A stretch of 64,000 nucleotides of DNA. Source: Bryocella elongata (GTDB taxonomy: Bacteria; Acidobacteriota; Terriglobia; Terriglobales; Acidobacteriaceae). The translations under genes and the position numbers were made by a program. The number at the start of each line of letters is the position of its first letter. Position 1 is the first letter of the stretch. Shown in pieces: positions 45,182-53,584 of the stretch. The notes under the pieces are model-generated. The model was not told the DNA's origin and did not search any database. It worked only from the letters and a program-made list of their open reading frames with translations. The stretch lies in the NCBI RefSeq assembly GCF_900108185.1, contig NZ_FNVA01000004.1:372001-436000 (forward strand), read 5' to 3'.

Positions 45182-45207
45182 CTGGCCTTATAAGAGGTCC
45201 GCGCGAT

Positions 45208-45609
45208 TCAGACGATGGTCTTCTTCTCGAACCAGCCCTTGACCTCAGGGGTATTCAGGAACCAGAGCAGATATCCGCCAAAGACGGCCTGCACGGCGCT
45301 GAAGACGACCTTGCCTGGGATCAAAGCCCAGTAGTGAAGATTGAGCAGCAGCCCGATGATGTAGAGCGCGCTCATCACCATGATGACCCAGCGAGCCCAG
45401 TTCTCCCCCTTCGAGTAGAAGAAGATGATGACGGCCCCGATAGCCGCGCCGATCAGGGCACTGATGACGGCTATGCCTTTGGCCATCGCGAACAGGGCTC
45501 CGCCCTGGGCGACGGCAGGCATGGGCATGGCGACGGTAACGACGACGGACAGGGCAAGCAAGACCCACAGCACGATCACAGTGAGGGAAAATCCGTTGGG
45601 CTTTGGCAT
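45208..45609 (-). CDS. small four-helix membrane protein of unknown function
   Basis: This 133-residue hydrophobic protein has about four membrane helices (SLTVIVLWVLLALSVVVTV, GIAVISALIGAAIGAVIIFFY, WVIMVMSALYIIGLLL and VFSAVQAVFGGYLLWFL) and ends GWFEKKTIV. The ATG at 45609 is preferred over the longer 45687 start, whose extra residues are polar and unlike a membrane protein. I do not recognise the family. It is convergent with bshC and divergent from a superinfection-immunity-like gene. Confidence 0.75.
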   Translation of the reverse strand: MPKPNGFSLTVIVLWVLLALSVVVTVAMPMPAVAQGGALFAMAKGIAVISALIGAAIGAVIIFFYSKGENWARWVIMVMSALYIIGLLLNLHYWALIPGKVVFSAVQAVFGGYLLWFLNTPEVKGWFEKKTIV

Positions 45610-45751
45610 GGTGGCGGAAGTGTAGCGCGGCTCCCCGTATCGGAGCCAGAGGATTCTTATTCCACATCGAAAGACTGCGTACGCCACGGCGGTGGTTGCC
45701 GGGAACCAATTTTGAAATATCCGCGTATGAGAAATACGGAGGGTTGCTCAA

Positions 45752-45976
45752 ATGCATCTCCTGTTTGCTTTTCTGCTTCTTCCTTTCGGCGCGATTCACT
45801 TTCTTCCCACGATTGTGGCGGCGCTGCGCGGCTCGCGGCATACGGTCGCGATCTTCTTCATCAACCTGTTCCTGGGCTGGACCGTCATTGGCTGGATCCT
45901 GGCGCTGATCTGGGCCTTCTCGAGCGAGACCCACTACCAGATGGCCTACGCACGCGGCGGGTATCGCCGTTGGTAA
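45752..45976 (+). CDS. superinfection immunity family membrane protein
   Basis: This 74-residue protein has two membrane helices (LLFAFLLLPFGAIHFLPTIVAAL; IFFINLFLGWTVIGWILALIWAF). The pairing PTIVAALRGSRHTVAIFFINLFLGWTxIGW matches the superinfection immunity family, named after phage T4 Imm, which blocks DNA entry of a second phage. Many chromosomal members exist with no proven function. No phage genes are nearby. It may be a defence protein or a general membrane protein. It is followed by a small zinc-ribbon-like protein gene and the ABC-F gene on the same strand. Confidence 0.82.
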   Translation: MHLLFAFLLLPFGAIHFLPTIVAALRGSRHTVAIFFINLFLGWTVIGWILALIWAFSSETHYQMAYARGGYRRW

Positions 45977-46041
45977 GCTCCGCTCCCCTGCTTTTTCGGC
46001 ACCTCGCCTGGGCATAGAATGACCGAGGCGAGGTGTTGGAA

Positions 46042-46350
46042 ATGGGATTGAGCGATCAGCCGTTTGAGGTGATGTGTCCGGACTGCGGAGCGATGATCAA
46101 GGTCGACCCGGTGACGCGGCAGCTGATCTCGCACACACCGGCTCCGCGCAGGAAGACCTTTGAGGACTTCGGCCAGGCGGCCAAGGCGCTGAAGGAGTCG
46201 GACGCGCGGCGGGAGTCGATCTTCGCGCAGTCGATTGAGGCGCAGAAGAACAAGGACGACCTGATGGCGAAGAAGTTCGCCGATGCGGTGAAGAAGGCGA
46301 AGGAGTCGCCGCTGAGTGGCAAACCGCTTCGGGACTTTGATCTCGAGTAG
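46042..46350 (+). CDS. small protein with CPDCG zinc-binding-like motif, unknown function
   Basis: This is a 102-residue polar protein. The N-terminus has VMCPDCGAMIKVDP, one half of a zinc ribbon, with no second Cys pair; LISHTPAPRRKTFEDF follows. Residues ~45-90 are highly charged and likely helical (KALKESDARRESIFAQSIEAQKNKDD). The ATG at 46042 fits better than the GTG at 46033. I do not recognise the family. It ends 42 bp before the ABC-F gene on the same strand, so the two may be co-transcribed. Confidence 0.75.
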   Translation: MGLSDQPFEVMCPDCGAMIKVDPVTRQLISHTPAPRRKTFEDFGQAAKALKESDARRESIFAQSIEAQKNKDDLMAKKFADAVKKAKESPLSGKPLRDFDLE

Positions 46351-46392
46351 CCTCGTCCGATGCTGCGGCACGAACCGGTAGACTAAAGGTGT

Positions 46393-48231
46393 ATGCCTCC
46401 GATTCTCAACGCCCAGGGCGTCTCTAAGCGCTTCGGCGCAGTTCCTCTCTTTCAGAACATCTCTTTTGCCGTCGAAGACGGTGACCGCATTGGGCTGATT
46501 GGCCCGAATGGTGCGGGGAAGTCCACGCTGCTGGCAGTGCTGGCGGGCGAGACCGAGCCTGATACCGGCGAGTTGTCGGTGCGGCGTCGCGCGCGCGTTG
46601 GCTATGTGCACCAGATCTCGGAGTTTCGGCCGGGCGATACCGTTCGCAGCGTGCTGGAGCGGGCGATGGATCGTGCTGGCATGGAGGCGGGGCTGCGCGA
46701 GCAGAGCCTGCGCGAGACGCTGGGGCGGGCCGGGTTCGTAGAGGACGGCGACGGCTCGCAGGTGAAGATGAGCGCCGAGGCGGCGAGCCTTTCCGGCGGC
46801 TGGAAGAAGCGGCTGGCGATCGCCGAGCAGATGGCGGTCGATCCCGACGTGCTGATGCTGGACGAGCCGACGAACCATTTGGACCTTGAAGGCATCGAGT
46901 GGCTCGAAGGGATGCTGCGCGCGGCGAAGTTCGCTTCGGTGGTGGTCACGCACGACCGTACGTTCCTGGAGAACGTGGCGACGCGGGTGGTGGAGCTGAA
47001 CAAGATCTATGCCGAGGGCATGCTGGCGGCGCGGGGAAGCTACTCGAAGTTTCTTGAGGAGCGGGCGCTGTACATCGAGTCGCAGGCGAAGATGCAGGAG
47101 TCGCTACGGAACCGGGTACGGACGGAGATCGAGTGGCTGCGGCGTGGGCCGAAGGCGCGCGCGACCAAGGCGAAGGCTCGCATCGACACGGCCCACGGGA
47201 TGATTTCGAAGCTGGCGGAGGTGGACGCGCGCACACGGTCGTCATCGACCAACTTCGACTTCTCGGGCACGGGGCGGCAGACGAAACGGCTGATTGAGCT
47301 GGAGGGCGTCGGTGTCACGCTCGGTGGGCGGGAGATCGTCCGCGACGTGAACGTGGCGCTGATGAACGGCGTGCGGCTGGGCCTGGTGGGACCGAACGGC
47401 AGCGGCAAGACGACGCTGCTGCGCGTGATGAAGGGCGAGCTGGTTCCGAATGCGGGCGAGGTCAAGCGGGCGTCGTCGTTGCGGATTGTGGCGTTGTCGC
47501 AGATGCGTGAGATTGACGAGACGCTGACGCTGCGGCGAGCGCTGGCGCCGGACTCCGATGGTGTGGTCTACCAGGGCCGCGTGGTGCATGTAGCGAGCTA
47601 TGCGTCGCAGTTCCTCTTCACTGGGGAGCAGCTGAACCAGCCGGTAGGCAGGCTGAGCGGGGGCGAGCGAGCGCGCATTTTGATTGCGCGACTGATGCTG
47701 GAAGAGGCCGACGTGCTGATGCTCGACGAGCCTACGAACGATCTGGACATTCCGACGCTGGAGATCCTTGAGGACGCGCTGAACGAGTTCAAGGGCGCGC
47801 TGGTGCTGGTGACGCATGATCGCTACCTGCTGGACCGCGTGACAAACGTCGTGCTGGGGCTGGATGGCCTGGGCAATACCGCGGTGTTCGCGGATATCGC
47901 GCAGTGGGAAGAGTGGCGCGATGCGCAGGTTGCCGGAGCTCGGGAGCAGGGTTCAGGGTCCAGGGCTCAGGGCCCAGAGGACACCGCTAAGGCCCCCAAG
48001 CCGACGAAGAAGAAGCTCAGCTACATGGAGCAACGCGAGTTCGATGGGATTGAGGAACGCGTCGACAAGGCGGACAAGCGGATGTCCGCAGCGCATGATC
48101 GGCTGGAAGATCCGAGTGTGGTGACCGACTCCGACAAGCTGACCGCAGCGCTCGCCGAGATGGAGGCCGCACAGGCCGAGCATGATGCGGTGTATGAACG
48201 CTGGGCGGAGCTGACGGAGAAGGCTGGCTGA
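46393..48231 (+). CDS. ABC-F family ATPase (Uup-like)
   Basis: This 612-residue soluble protein has two ATPase domains and no membrane segments. Domain 1 has Walker A GPNGAGKST and signature LSGGWKKR; domain 2 has GPNGSGKTT and LSGGERARI. Each has an MLDEPTN Walker B region. The interdomain linker (RGSYSKFLEERALYIESQ) and the C-terminal coiled coil (EQREFDGIEERVDKADKRMSAAHDRLED) are typical of Uup, which acts on ribosomes or branched DNA. The stretch between domain 2 and the coiled coil encodes GSGSRAQGPE, produced by a 7-bp tandem repeat at 47947-47974. It is convergent with the MFS gene. Confidence 0.93.
   Translation: MPPILNAQGVSKRFGAVPLFQNISFAVEDGDRIGLIGPNGAGKSTLLAVLAGETEPDTGELSVRRRARVGYVHQISEFRPGDTVRSVLERAMDRAGMEAGLREQSLRETLGRAGFVEDGDGSQVKMSAEAASLSGGWKKRLAIAEQMAVDPDVLMLDEPTNHLDLEGIEWLEGMLRAAKFASVVVTHDRTFLENVATRVVELNKIYAEGMLAARGSYSKFLEERALYIESQAKMQESLRNRVRTEIEWLRRGPKARATKAKARIDTAHGMISKLAEVDARTRSSSTNFDFSGTGRQTKRLIELEGVGVTLGGREIVRDVNVALMNGVRLGLVGPNGSGKTTLLRVMKGELVPNAGEVKRASSLRIVALSQMREIDETLTLRRALAPDSDGVVYQGRVVHVASYASQFLFTGEQLNQPVGRLSGGERARILIARLMLEEADVLMLDEPTNDLDIPTLEILEDALNEFKGALVLVTHDRYLLDRVTNVVLGLDGLGNTAVFADIAQWEEWRDAQVAGAREQGSGSRAQGPEDTAKAPKPTKKKLSYMEQREFDGIEERVDKADKRMSAAHDRLEDPSVVTDSDKLTAALAEMEAAQAEHDAVYERWAELTEKAG
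47947..47974 (+). repeat. in-gene heptanucleotide tandem repeat (CAGGGYY)x4
   Basis: Four consecutive units CAGGGTT, CAGGGTC, CAGGGCT, CAGGGCC, then a partial CAGAGG, lie in the linker of the ABC-F gene. Since 7 is not a multiple of 3, gain or loss of one unit would shift the frame before the C-terminal coiled coil. Confidence 0.85.
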
Positions 48232-48264
48232 TACGCAGCCCTCGTCCAAATCCGCTCCGCCAAA

Positions 48265-49506
48265 TTATGCGCTGCGGTGGAAGGTTGGTAGCTTCGCCAT
48301 CACGATGAGGAAGTAGGCGGCAACGAGGATGAGGCAGAGGCCGAATCCGGCGATGGCGACGGTGATCCCAAGGACTGGAATTAGCTTGCCGAGCAGCAGT
48401 GCTCCCAGGGGGATTCCTGCGCGGATGGCGAGGTTGTAGACGCTCATCACGCGCCCTCTCATGGAGTCCGCAACGATGAGTTGCACGACGGACAACAGGA
48501 GTGAGGCCGAGGCCATCACCGACATGCCGGTGAGGAAGATCAGCAGGCAGGAGAGCGGCAGCCAGTGCGACATGGCGAAGCCGGCGGTCGCGAGTCCGAG
48601 CGCGAAGAGGCATAGGACCGCCAGCCGCGCCTGACCCTTGAGCCGCTCCATGGCAGCGACGCCGAGCGCTCCGCAGATCGAACCTGCCCCCGAGAAGACA
48701 AGTAGCAGCTCGTAGGTTCCAGGGCCGCGGTGGAAGATCGTTCTTACGATGACCGGGAGAAACCCTGTGAGCGAGAAGCCGAACAGGGTGGTGCAAAAGG
48801 CGAGCACGACGAGCGGCGTCAGGCCCTCGCGGTCGCGGATGAACTTGATACCCTCCTTCATGCTTGTCATCACGGAGGTGCGTGTGGTCGGTGCGACGAA
48901 CTTCACCTTGATGATGAGCAGAGAGATGATGACGGCGATGTAGGAGACGCCGTTGAGTGCGAAGCACCACGTGGCGCCGAAGGCCGTATAGGCGAGGCCG
49001 CCGAGGGTCGGGCCGATGATGCGCGCCAGGTTGAACTGGATGGAGTTCATCGAGATGGCATTGGCGAGGTCCTGCGGCTCGACGAGGGTGGGCAGTAGCG
49101 CCGAGTAGGCTGGGCCGCCGAAAGACTGCCCAACGCCTACGAAGAACGACAGCGCGAGAATCGGCCAGACGTGTCCGTGGAGGCTCTTTGTGGCGAAGAG
49201 CACGGAGAGCGTGAAGGCGCAGACCATCTGAATGTATTGCGAGGCGAGCAGCATCTTCTTGCGATCGAGGCGGTCGGCGAAGACGCCTCCGAAGAGCGAG
49301 AAGAGCATGATGGGCAGCTGGCCCAGGAAGAGGTCGAGGCCGAGGTAGAACGGATCCTTGGTGAGGTCGTAGACCAGCCAGCTCTGCGCGAACTGCTGCA
49401 CAAAGGTGCCGATGGTGGATACACAGGCGCCGAGCCACATGATGCGGAAATCACGGTAGCGGAACGCTCGGAAGATACGGGTGAAGAGGGGCGTTGATTC
49501 AGCCAA
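48265..49506 (-). CDS. MFS transporter (EntS/DUF894-type exporter)
   Basis: This is a twelve-helix carrier of ~413 residues. The N-terminus FTRIFRAFRYRDFRIMWLGACVSTIGTFVQQFAQSWLVYDLT and the following QLPIMLFSLFGGVFADRLDRKKMLLASQ (GxxxDRxxRR-type loop) are typical of the EntS-like exporter branch of the major facilitator superfamily, which pump out siderophores or drugs. The start is uncertain. The TTG at 49506 gives a natural N-terminus, while the ORF could extend to a TTG at 49560; neither has a good ribosome-binding site. It is convergent with the ABC-F gene. The substrate is unknown. Confidence 0.88.
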   Translation of the reverse strand: MAESTPLFTRIFRAFRYRDFRIMWLGACVSTIGTFVQQFAQSWLVYDLTKDPFYLGLDLFLGQLPIMLFSLFGGVFADRLDRKKMLLASQYIQMVCAFTLSVLFATKSLHGHVWPILALSFFVGVGQSFGGPAYSALLPTLVEPQDLANAISMNSIQFNLARIIGPTLGGLAYTAFGATWCFALNGVSYIAVIISLLIIKVKFVAPTTRTSVMTSMKEGIKFIRDREGLTPLVVLAFCTTLFGFSLTGFLPVIVRTIFHRGPGTYELLLVFSGAGSICGALGVAAMERLKGQARLAVLCLFALGLATAGFAMSHWLPLSCLLIFLTGMSVMASASLLLSVVQLIVADSMRGRVMSVYNLAIRAGIPLGALLLGKLIPVLGITVAIAGFGLCLILVAAYFLIVMAKLPTFHRSA

Positions 49507-49657
49507 GGGGGAAGTTGAGCTCCGTATAACAGTGTGACCCGGCGAGGGGCTGCAGGCCAAGTTGAAAGCTGTGGGCGGTGTGGGAGCGGGCCTATGCCAG
49601 CGAGGGAAGTTGATGGATCCTCGCGGCAGGTGTGACGTTCAAGGAGATCGATTGGTA

Positions 49658-50956
49658 TCAGTCCTTGCGAAGGACCTCTCCGTTCTTCATCACGAAGGTT
49701 GGATGTTCGAGGACTTTGATGGATTCGAGGGGATTGCCGGGGACGGCGATGATGTCGGCGTAGTAGCCGGCCTTGAGCTGGCCAATTTCGTCAGCCCAGT
49801 CGAGGAGCTTTGCCCCGTTGATGAGGCCGGAGCGCAGGACATCGGCGGGGCTCATGCCGTTCTCGACCATCAGCTCATACTCGCGGGCCTGGGTGCCGTG
49901 TGGAAAGGGGCCAACGTCGGAGCCGACGGCGAAGGGAACGCCCGCCGCAAGCTGCTTCTTGAACTCGGCCGCATGGTAGGAGATCAACTGCTTCTCGCGG
50001 GCTTCGGCGGCAGGTGAAGCCGGGTGCTGCGCGAAGTACTCGCTGATGGCGAAGGTGGGCACGGCGAAGATCTGGCGCTCGCGCATCAGGCGCATCGTCT
50101 CGGGCGAGAGCTGGTAGGCGTGGTCGATGCTCGCGACGCCGGCCTCGGCGGCGTAGAGGTTGCCGGGTTCCCCGGTGGAGTGGACGCCGACGCGCGAGCC
50201 GGTGCGGCGAGCTTCGGTGACGGCGGCGGCGAGCTCCTGCTCGGTGTACTGGTAGGGCGAGTGGAAGACCCCGTCCTTCACGCCGTCGCGGCCGGTCTCG
50301 TAGATCTTGATGAAGTCGGCGCCACCCTTGCGCTGCTCGCGAATGACGCTGACGAGTTCGTCGCGATTATTGGCATAGTCGGCGTTGGAAAGCACGTGCT
50401 GGTCGGGGTTGTAGCCGATGGCGTCCTCATGCCCGCCGACGATGCTGATGGCGTTGCAGCTGACGAGCATGCGCGGACCAGGGATGAGGCCGTGGTTGAT
50501 GGCATTGCGGACGGCGACGTCCGCGCATTTCGCGCCCTCGGTGCCCATGTCCCGCTCGGCGGTAAAGCCTGCCAGCACGTCGGCCCTGGCGGCGGAGGCG
50601 GCGAGGAGGGTGCGCTCGGGGACGGACTCCTGCACGGTCTGGAGGTCTTCGGCGCCGGGATGCAGGAAGAGGTGGGTGTGGGCGTCGATGAGCCCGGGCA
50701 TCAGCGTGACATCACCCAGGTCGATGAACGCTGAGCCCTCGGGGCGAGGGAGGTGACCGCCGACCGCCTTAATCCGTTCCCCCTCAACGAGGACCTCGCC
50801 CGGCGAGAGCACTCGACCGGCCTGCACGTCGAGGATGCGGGCGGCGTGCAGGAGGGTGATCTTCGGCGCTTGCGTCACGGGAGCCGTCTGGGCGGCGAGC
50901 GGGAGCGTTGCGGCGAAGACGAGCACGAGGCTACATCGGGGCAGGATGGAGATCAT
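49658..50956 (-). CDS. secreted amidohydrolase (imidazolonepropionase/prolidase-like)
   Basis: This 432-residue exported metal hydrolase has a signal peptide (MISILPRCSLVLVFAATLPLAAQ). The amidohydrolase superfamily is shown by VTLMPGLIDAHTHLF (metal His pair), the region around FIKIYETG where a carboxylated Lys is expected, VGVHSTGE, IDHAYQ, and VGSDVGPFPHGTQARE with the final metal Asp. Similar exported enzymes cleave Xaa-Pro or Xaa-Arg dipeptides or other amides. The substrate is not evident. The ATG at 50956 begins the signal peptide; there is no clear ribosome-binding site. It is followed by nothing obvious in operon and preceded by a small membrane protein gene. Confidence 0.9.
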   Translation of the reverse strand: MISILPRCSLVLVFAATLPLAAQTAPVTQAPKITLLHAARILDVQAGRVLSPGEVLVEGERIKAVGGHLPRPEGSAFIDLGDVTLMPGLIDAHTHLFLHPGAEDLQTVQESVPERTLLAASAARADVLAGFTAERDMGTEGAKCADVAVRNAINHGLIPGPRMLVSCNAISIVGGHEDAIGYNPDQHVLSNADYANNRDELVSVIREQRKGGADFIKIYETGRDGVKDGVFHSPYQYTEQELAAAVTEARRTGSRVGVHSTGEPGNLYAAEAGVASIDHAYQLSPETMRLMRERQIFAVPTFAISEYFAQHPASPAAEAREKQLISYHAAEFKKQLAAGVPFAVGSDVGPFPHGTQAREYELMVENGMSPADVLRSGLINGAKLLDWADEIGQLKAGYYADIIAVPGNPLESIKVLEHPTFVMKNGEVLRKD

Positions 50957-50997
50957 GGTGAGGTGAGGATACCGCAGATCCGATTCGGAGCAGGCGA

Positions 50998-51327
50998 TTA
51001 CGCCTGGGGCCGGAGAGCGTGCCGGCTCGTGACGTGACACCAGAGAAGCCTCGGAACCATGACTCCCGCAGCGTACACGACGGCGTTGAGGAAGACAGCC
51101 GCCCCGGGCACCCACCCCTCCGGTGTGACGGAACCAGTCGCATCACCTGCCATGAGCCACACCGCGTAGAGGCCGGGCGACAGGGCCGAGCGCAGGGGCT
51201 CCAGAAAGTGGTCCGGGTTCATCAGGGCCAGATACGTGAGATTGCCGGCCGCGATGCCAACGACGCCCGCGAGGAAGAAGGTTGCGAGGTCGGCCTGGGA
51301 GAGACGGTTCTGGAAGCGAGGATTCAT
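50998..51327 (-). CDS. small membrane protein of unknown function
   Basis: This 109-residue protein has two to three membrane helices (LATFFLAGVVGIAAGNLTYLAL, LYAVWLMAG, VFLNAVVYAAGVMVPRLLW). The ATG at 51327 gives a start of MNPRFQNRLSQ; the longer ORF to 51414 adds an unlikely Arg-rich leader. I do not recognise the family. It lies 41 bp upstream of the amidohydrolase start on the same strand. Confidence 0.6.
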   Translation of the reverse strand: MNPRFQNRLSQADLATFFLAGVVGIAAGNLTYLALMNPDHFLEPLRSALSPGLYAVWLMAGDATGSVTPEGWVPGAAVFLNAVVYAAGVMVPRLLWCHVTSRHALRPQA

Positions 51328-51463
51328 TGGGTCGCCCGGCGCAGAGACTCTGCTGCTTTGTGCAAAGCATAGAGCCCTGCGCCGGTGCGACCGCGCAATC
51401 TTTGGTAATCGCATCGCGATTCTTTGGCGAGTGCCTTGCGCGATGCCGCTCCGAGTGGAGGAG

Positions 51464-52240
51464 CTAGATTCCGGTGACGTTAAAACCGCAATCGACGTAG
51501 GTGACCTCGCCGGTGATGCCGCTGGCGAGGTCGCTGGCGAGGAAGAGGGCGGTATTGCCGATCTCCACCTGCTCGACGTTGCGGTGCAGGGGGGCGCGCT
51601 GGGTCACGGCATCCAGGATCTGGGTGAAGTCGCCGATGCCGCGGGCCGCGAGCGTCTTGATCGGTCCAGCGGAGATCGCATTGACGCGGATGTTCTTCGA
51701 GCCGAGAGAGGCGGCAAGGTAGCGGACGGTGGCTTCCAGCGCGGCTTTGGCGACGCCCATGACGTTGTAGTTGGGGAAGGTCTTGGTGCTGCCGTAGTAG
51801 GTCAGAGTGATGACAGAACCACCTTCGGTCATCAGGGGGGCAGCTGCGCGGGCGACGGCGATCAGGGAGTAGACGCTGACGTCGTGGGCAATGCGGAAGT
51901 CGTCGCGCTTGGTGAGCAGGAAGTCGTTCTTGATGGCATCGGCCGGGGCAAAAGCCACGGCGTGCACCAGGGTGTGGATCACAGGGAAGGCTGCGGCGAT
52001 CTGCGCAAAGGCGGCGTCGATCTCTTCGTCACGCGAGACATCCAACTGGATGGCCTTGCCGGTGCCGGTCTGGCCCAGCGATTCGAGCAGTTCTTCCGAC
52101 TCCGCGCGCAGACGCTCGCTCTGGTAGCAAAGGACGAGGGTGGAACCGGCTGCGGCTAGCTTTTCGGCGATCGCGTATGCGATGCTGCGCTTGTTGGCGA
52201 CGCCGAGGATGACGGCGACCTTGCCCTTCATGTCGATCAT
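51464..52240 (-). CDS. fabI: enoyl-[acyl-carrier-protein] reductase (NADH), FabI type
   Basis: This 258-residue short-chain dehydrogenase-like enzyme catalyses the last reduction in each fatty acid elongation cycle. FabI marks are GVANKRSIAYAIA, VHAVAFAP, the active-site YNVMGVAK (Tyr-x6-Lys), and NAISAGPIKTLAARGI in place of the normal SDR PG motif. ITGEVTYVDCGFNVTGI closes the protein. Start: ATG at 52240, with AAGGAG 12 bases upstream, or the second Met at 52231. It is divergent from the alcohol dehydrogenase gene. It is the usual target of triclosan-type inhibitors. Confidence 0.96.
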   Translation of the reverse strand: MIDMKGKVAVILGVANKRSIAYAIAEKLAAAGSTLVLCYQSERLRAESEELLESLGQTGTGKAIQLDVSRDEEIDAAFAQIAAAFPVIHTLVHAVAFAPADAIKNDFLLTKRDDFRIAHDVSVYSLIAVARAAAPLMTEGGSVITLTYYGSTKTFPNYNVMGVAKAALEATVRYLAASLGSKNIRVNAISAGPIKTLAARGIGDFTQILDAVTQRAPLHRNVEQVEIGNTALFLASDLASGITGEVTYVDCGFNVTGI

Positions 52241-52365
52241 GGTTTGCGGAGACTCCTTGTAACGTTCCGCTCAAAAGTCTATCAGTGTGCGGCGGGCGGA
52301 GACCGCAGCTTCCGCGCAGTAGTGATTTCAGGTGTGCGCCCCCGATCCGTTACCCTTATCGCTGT

Positions 52366-53463
52366 ATGTCTGACGCTCTGCCTAGCACGATGACGGCCGC
52401 GGTGTATCGCGCGGTCGATGACGTTCGCCCTGAGACGATCGATGTCCCCTCCATTGGCCCTGGCGAGGTGCTGATGAAGATCGACACCTGTGGGATATGT
52501 GGTACCGATCTGAAGAAGATCCACACCGGCTCACACGCCGCACCGAGGATCTTCGGCCACGAGATGGCCGGGACTGTCGCTGCGATCGGCGATGGGGTGA
52601 AGGGCTTCAAAGCGGGCGACCGCGTGATGGCGTTCCACCATATTCCCTGCGGACAGTGTTTCTATTGCCGCAAGCAGACCTTCGCGCAGTGCGAGCGCTA
52701 CAAGCTGGTGGGCACGACGGCAGGCCTCGGTGCGCCTTCAGGGGGCGGCTTTGCAGAGTACATCCGGGTAATGGACTGGATCGTCGGCGACGGCACGACT
52801 CCTGCGGGGTTGATCCATGTTCCGGACGATATTCCGTTCGAGCAGGCGGCGTTCATCGAGCCGGTGAACACCTGCTTCAAGGCGATTCAGTTGCTGAGCC
52901 TGGAGCCCGATGACACGGTGCTGGTGATTGGGCAGGGAAGTATCGGGATCCTGCTGGCGGCGCTGGCGCACCGTACGGGAGCAACCGTGCTGAGCAGCGA
53001 TATGTATCCCGAGCGGCACGCTGTGGCGGCAAATTATGGGCTCGAGCATCCTCTGGATGCGCGTGGCGATGTGGTGGCTGCTTGCAAGGCAGCGACCGAG
53101 GGGCGCGGCGTCGACGTCGTGCTGGTCGCTGTGGGCTCGGACAAGTTAATTCAGCAGGCGATGGACGCATTGCGGCCGGGCGGTCGCGTGGTGCTCTTCG
53201 CGAGCACGCAGCATGGCGAGGCACCGTTCGATCCGGCGGCGGTTTGCATGGATGAAAAGACGCTGATGGGGTCGTACTCGGCGTCGGTGGCGATTCAGCA
53301 GGAGGGCATCGACCTCGTGTACGAGGGCTACCGCTCGGGCACGCTGGACCTGACGAAGCTGATCTCGCATCGCTTTTCGCTGGGGGAGTGCGCGGAGGCG
53401 GTCCACCTGGCTTCGAACCCGGTCGCGGATTCGTTGAAGATCGTCTTCAAATGCAGTGAGTAG
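52366..53463 (+). CDS. zinc-dependent medium-chain alcohol/polyol dehydrogenase
   Basis: This 365-residue MDR enzyme has catalytic zinc ligands in CGICGTDLKKIH and GHEMAG, the four-Cys structural zinc site CGQCFYCRKQTFAQC, and a Rossmann motif VLVIGQGSIGILLAAL (GxGxxG). It resembles threonine, sorbitol or L-iditol dehydrogenases that oxidise secondary alcohols with NAD(P)+. The exact substrate is not evident. A second Met (52390) is an alternative start. The stop codon TAG lies inside a short heptad repeat (53455-53478) also found 37 kb away. It is convergent with the TadG-like gene across a strong hairpin. Confidence 0.9.
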   Translation: MSDALPSTMTAAVYRAVDDVRPETIDVPSIGPGEVLMKIDTCGICGTDLKKIHTGSHAAPRIFGHEMAGTVAAIGDGVKGFKAGDRVMAFHHIPCGQCFYCRKQTFAQCERYKLVGTTAGLGAPSGGGFAEYIRVMDWIVGDGTTPAGLIHVPDDIPFEQAAFIEPVNTCFKAIQLLSLEPDDTVLVIGQGSIGILLAALAHRTGATVLSSDMYPERHAVAANYGLEHPLDARGDVVAACKAATEGRGVDVVLVAVGSDKLIQQAMDALRPGGRVVLFASTQHGEAPFDPAAVCMDEKTLMGSYSASVAIQQEGIDLVYEGYRSGTLDLTKLISHRFSLGECAEAVHLASNPVADSLKIVFKCSE

Positions 53464-53478
53464 AGGTCAGTGAGTAGA
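53455..53478. repeat. heptad-phased repeat covering the dehydrogenase stop codon
   Basis: Units AGTGAGT-AGAGGTC-AGTGAGT followed by degenerate AGAAAGT and AGAGACG (to 53489). The dehydrogenase stop TAG (53461-53463) is inside the repeat. The same 14-bp compound unit AGTGAGYAGAGGTY occurs at 15872-15896 and inverted at 15931-15955. Confidence 0.8.
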
Positions 53479-53503
53479 AAGTAGAGACGGGGAAGAGCGG
53501 GAA

Positions 53504-53546
53504 AGGGCCGAGTGGAGTTATAGTTCCTGTCACCCCACTCGGCCCT
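53504..53546. terminator. hairpin terminator between convergent genes
   Basis: AGGGCCGAGTGG (53504-53515) pairs perfectly with CCACTCGGCCCT (53535-53546), 12-bp arms and a 19-nt loop. TTTCCC follows on the minus strand. It can terminate both the dehydrogenase and the TadG-like genes. Confidence 0.75.
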
Positions 53547-53584
53547 CCGTATTGATGTGTCCTCTCCGACTTCTGCGCACTGCC

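Noticed and set aside
45752..45976. Prophage remnant around the superinfection-immunity-like gene
   Set aside because: No integrase, structural or lysis genes, or att-like repeats are visible nearby.
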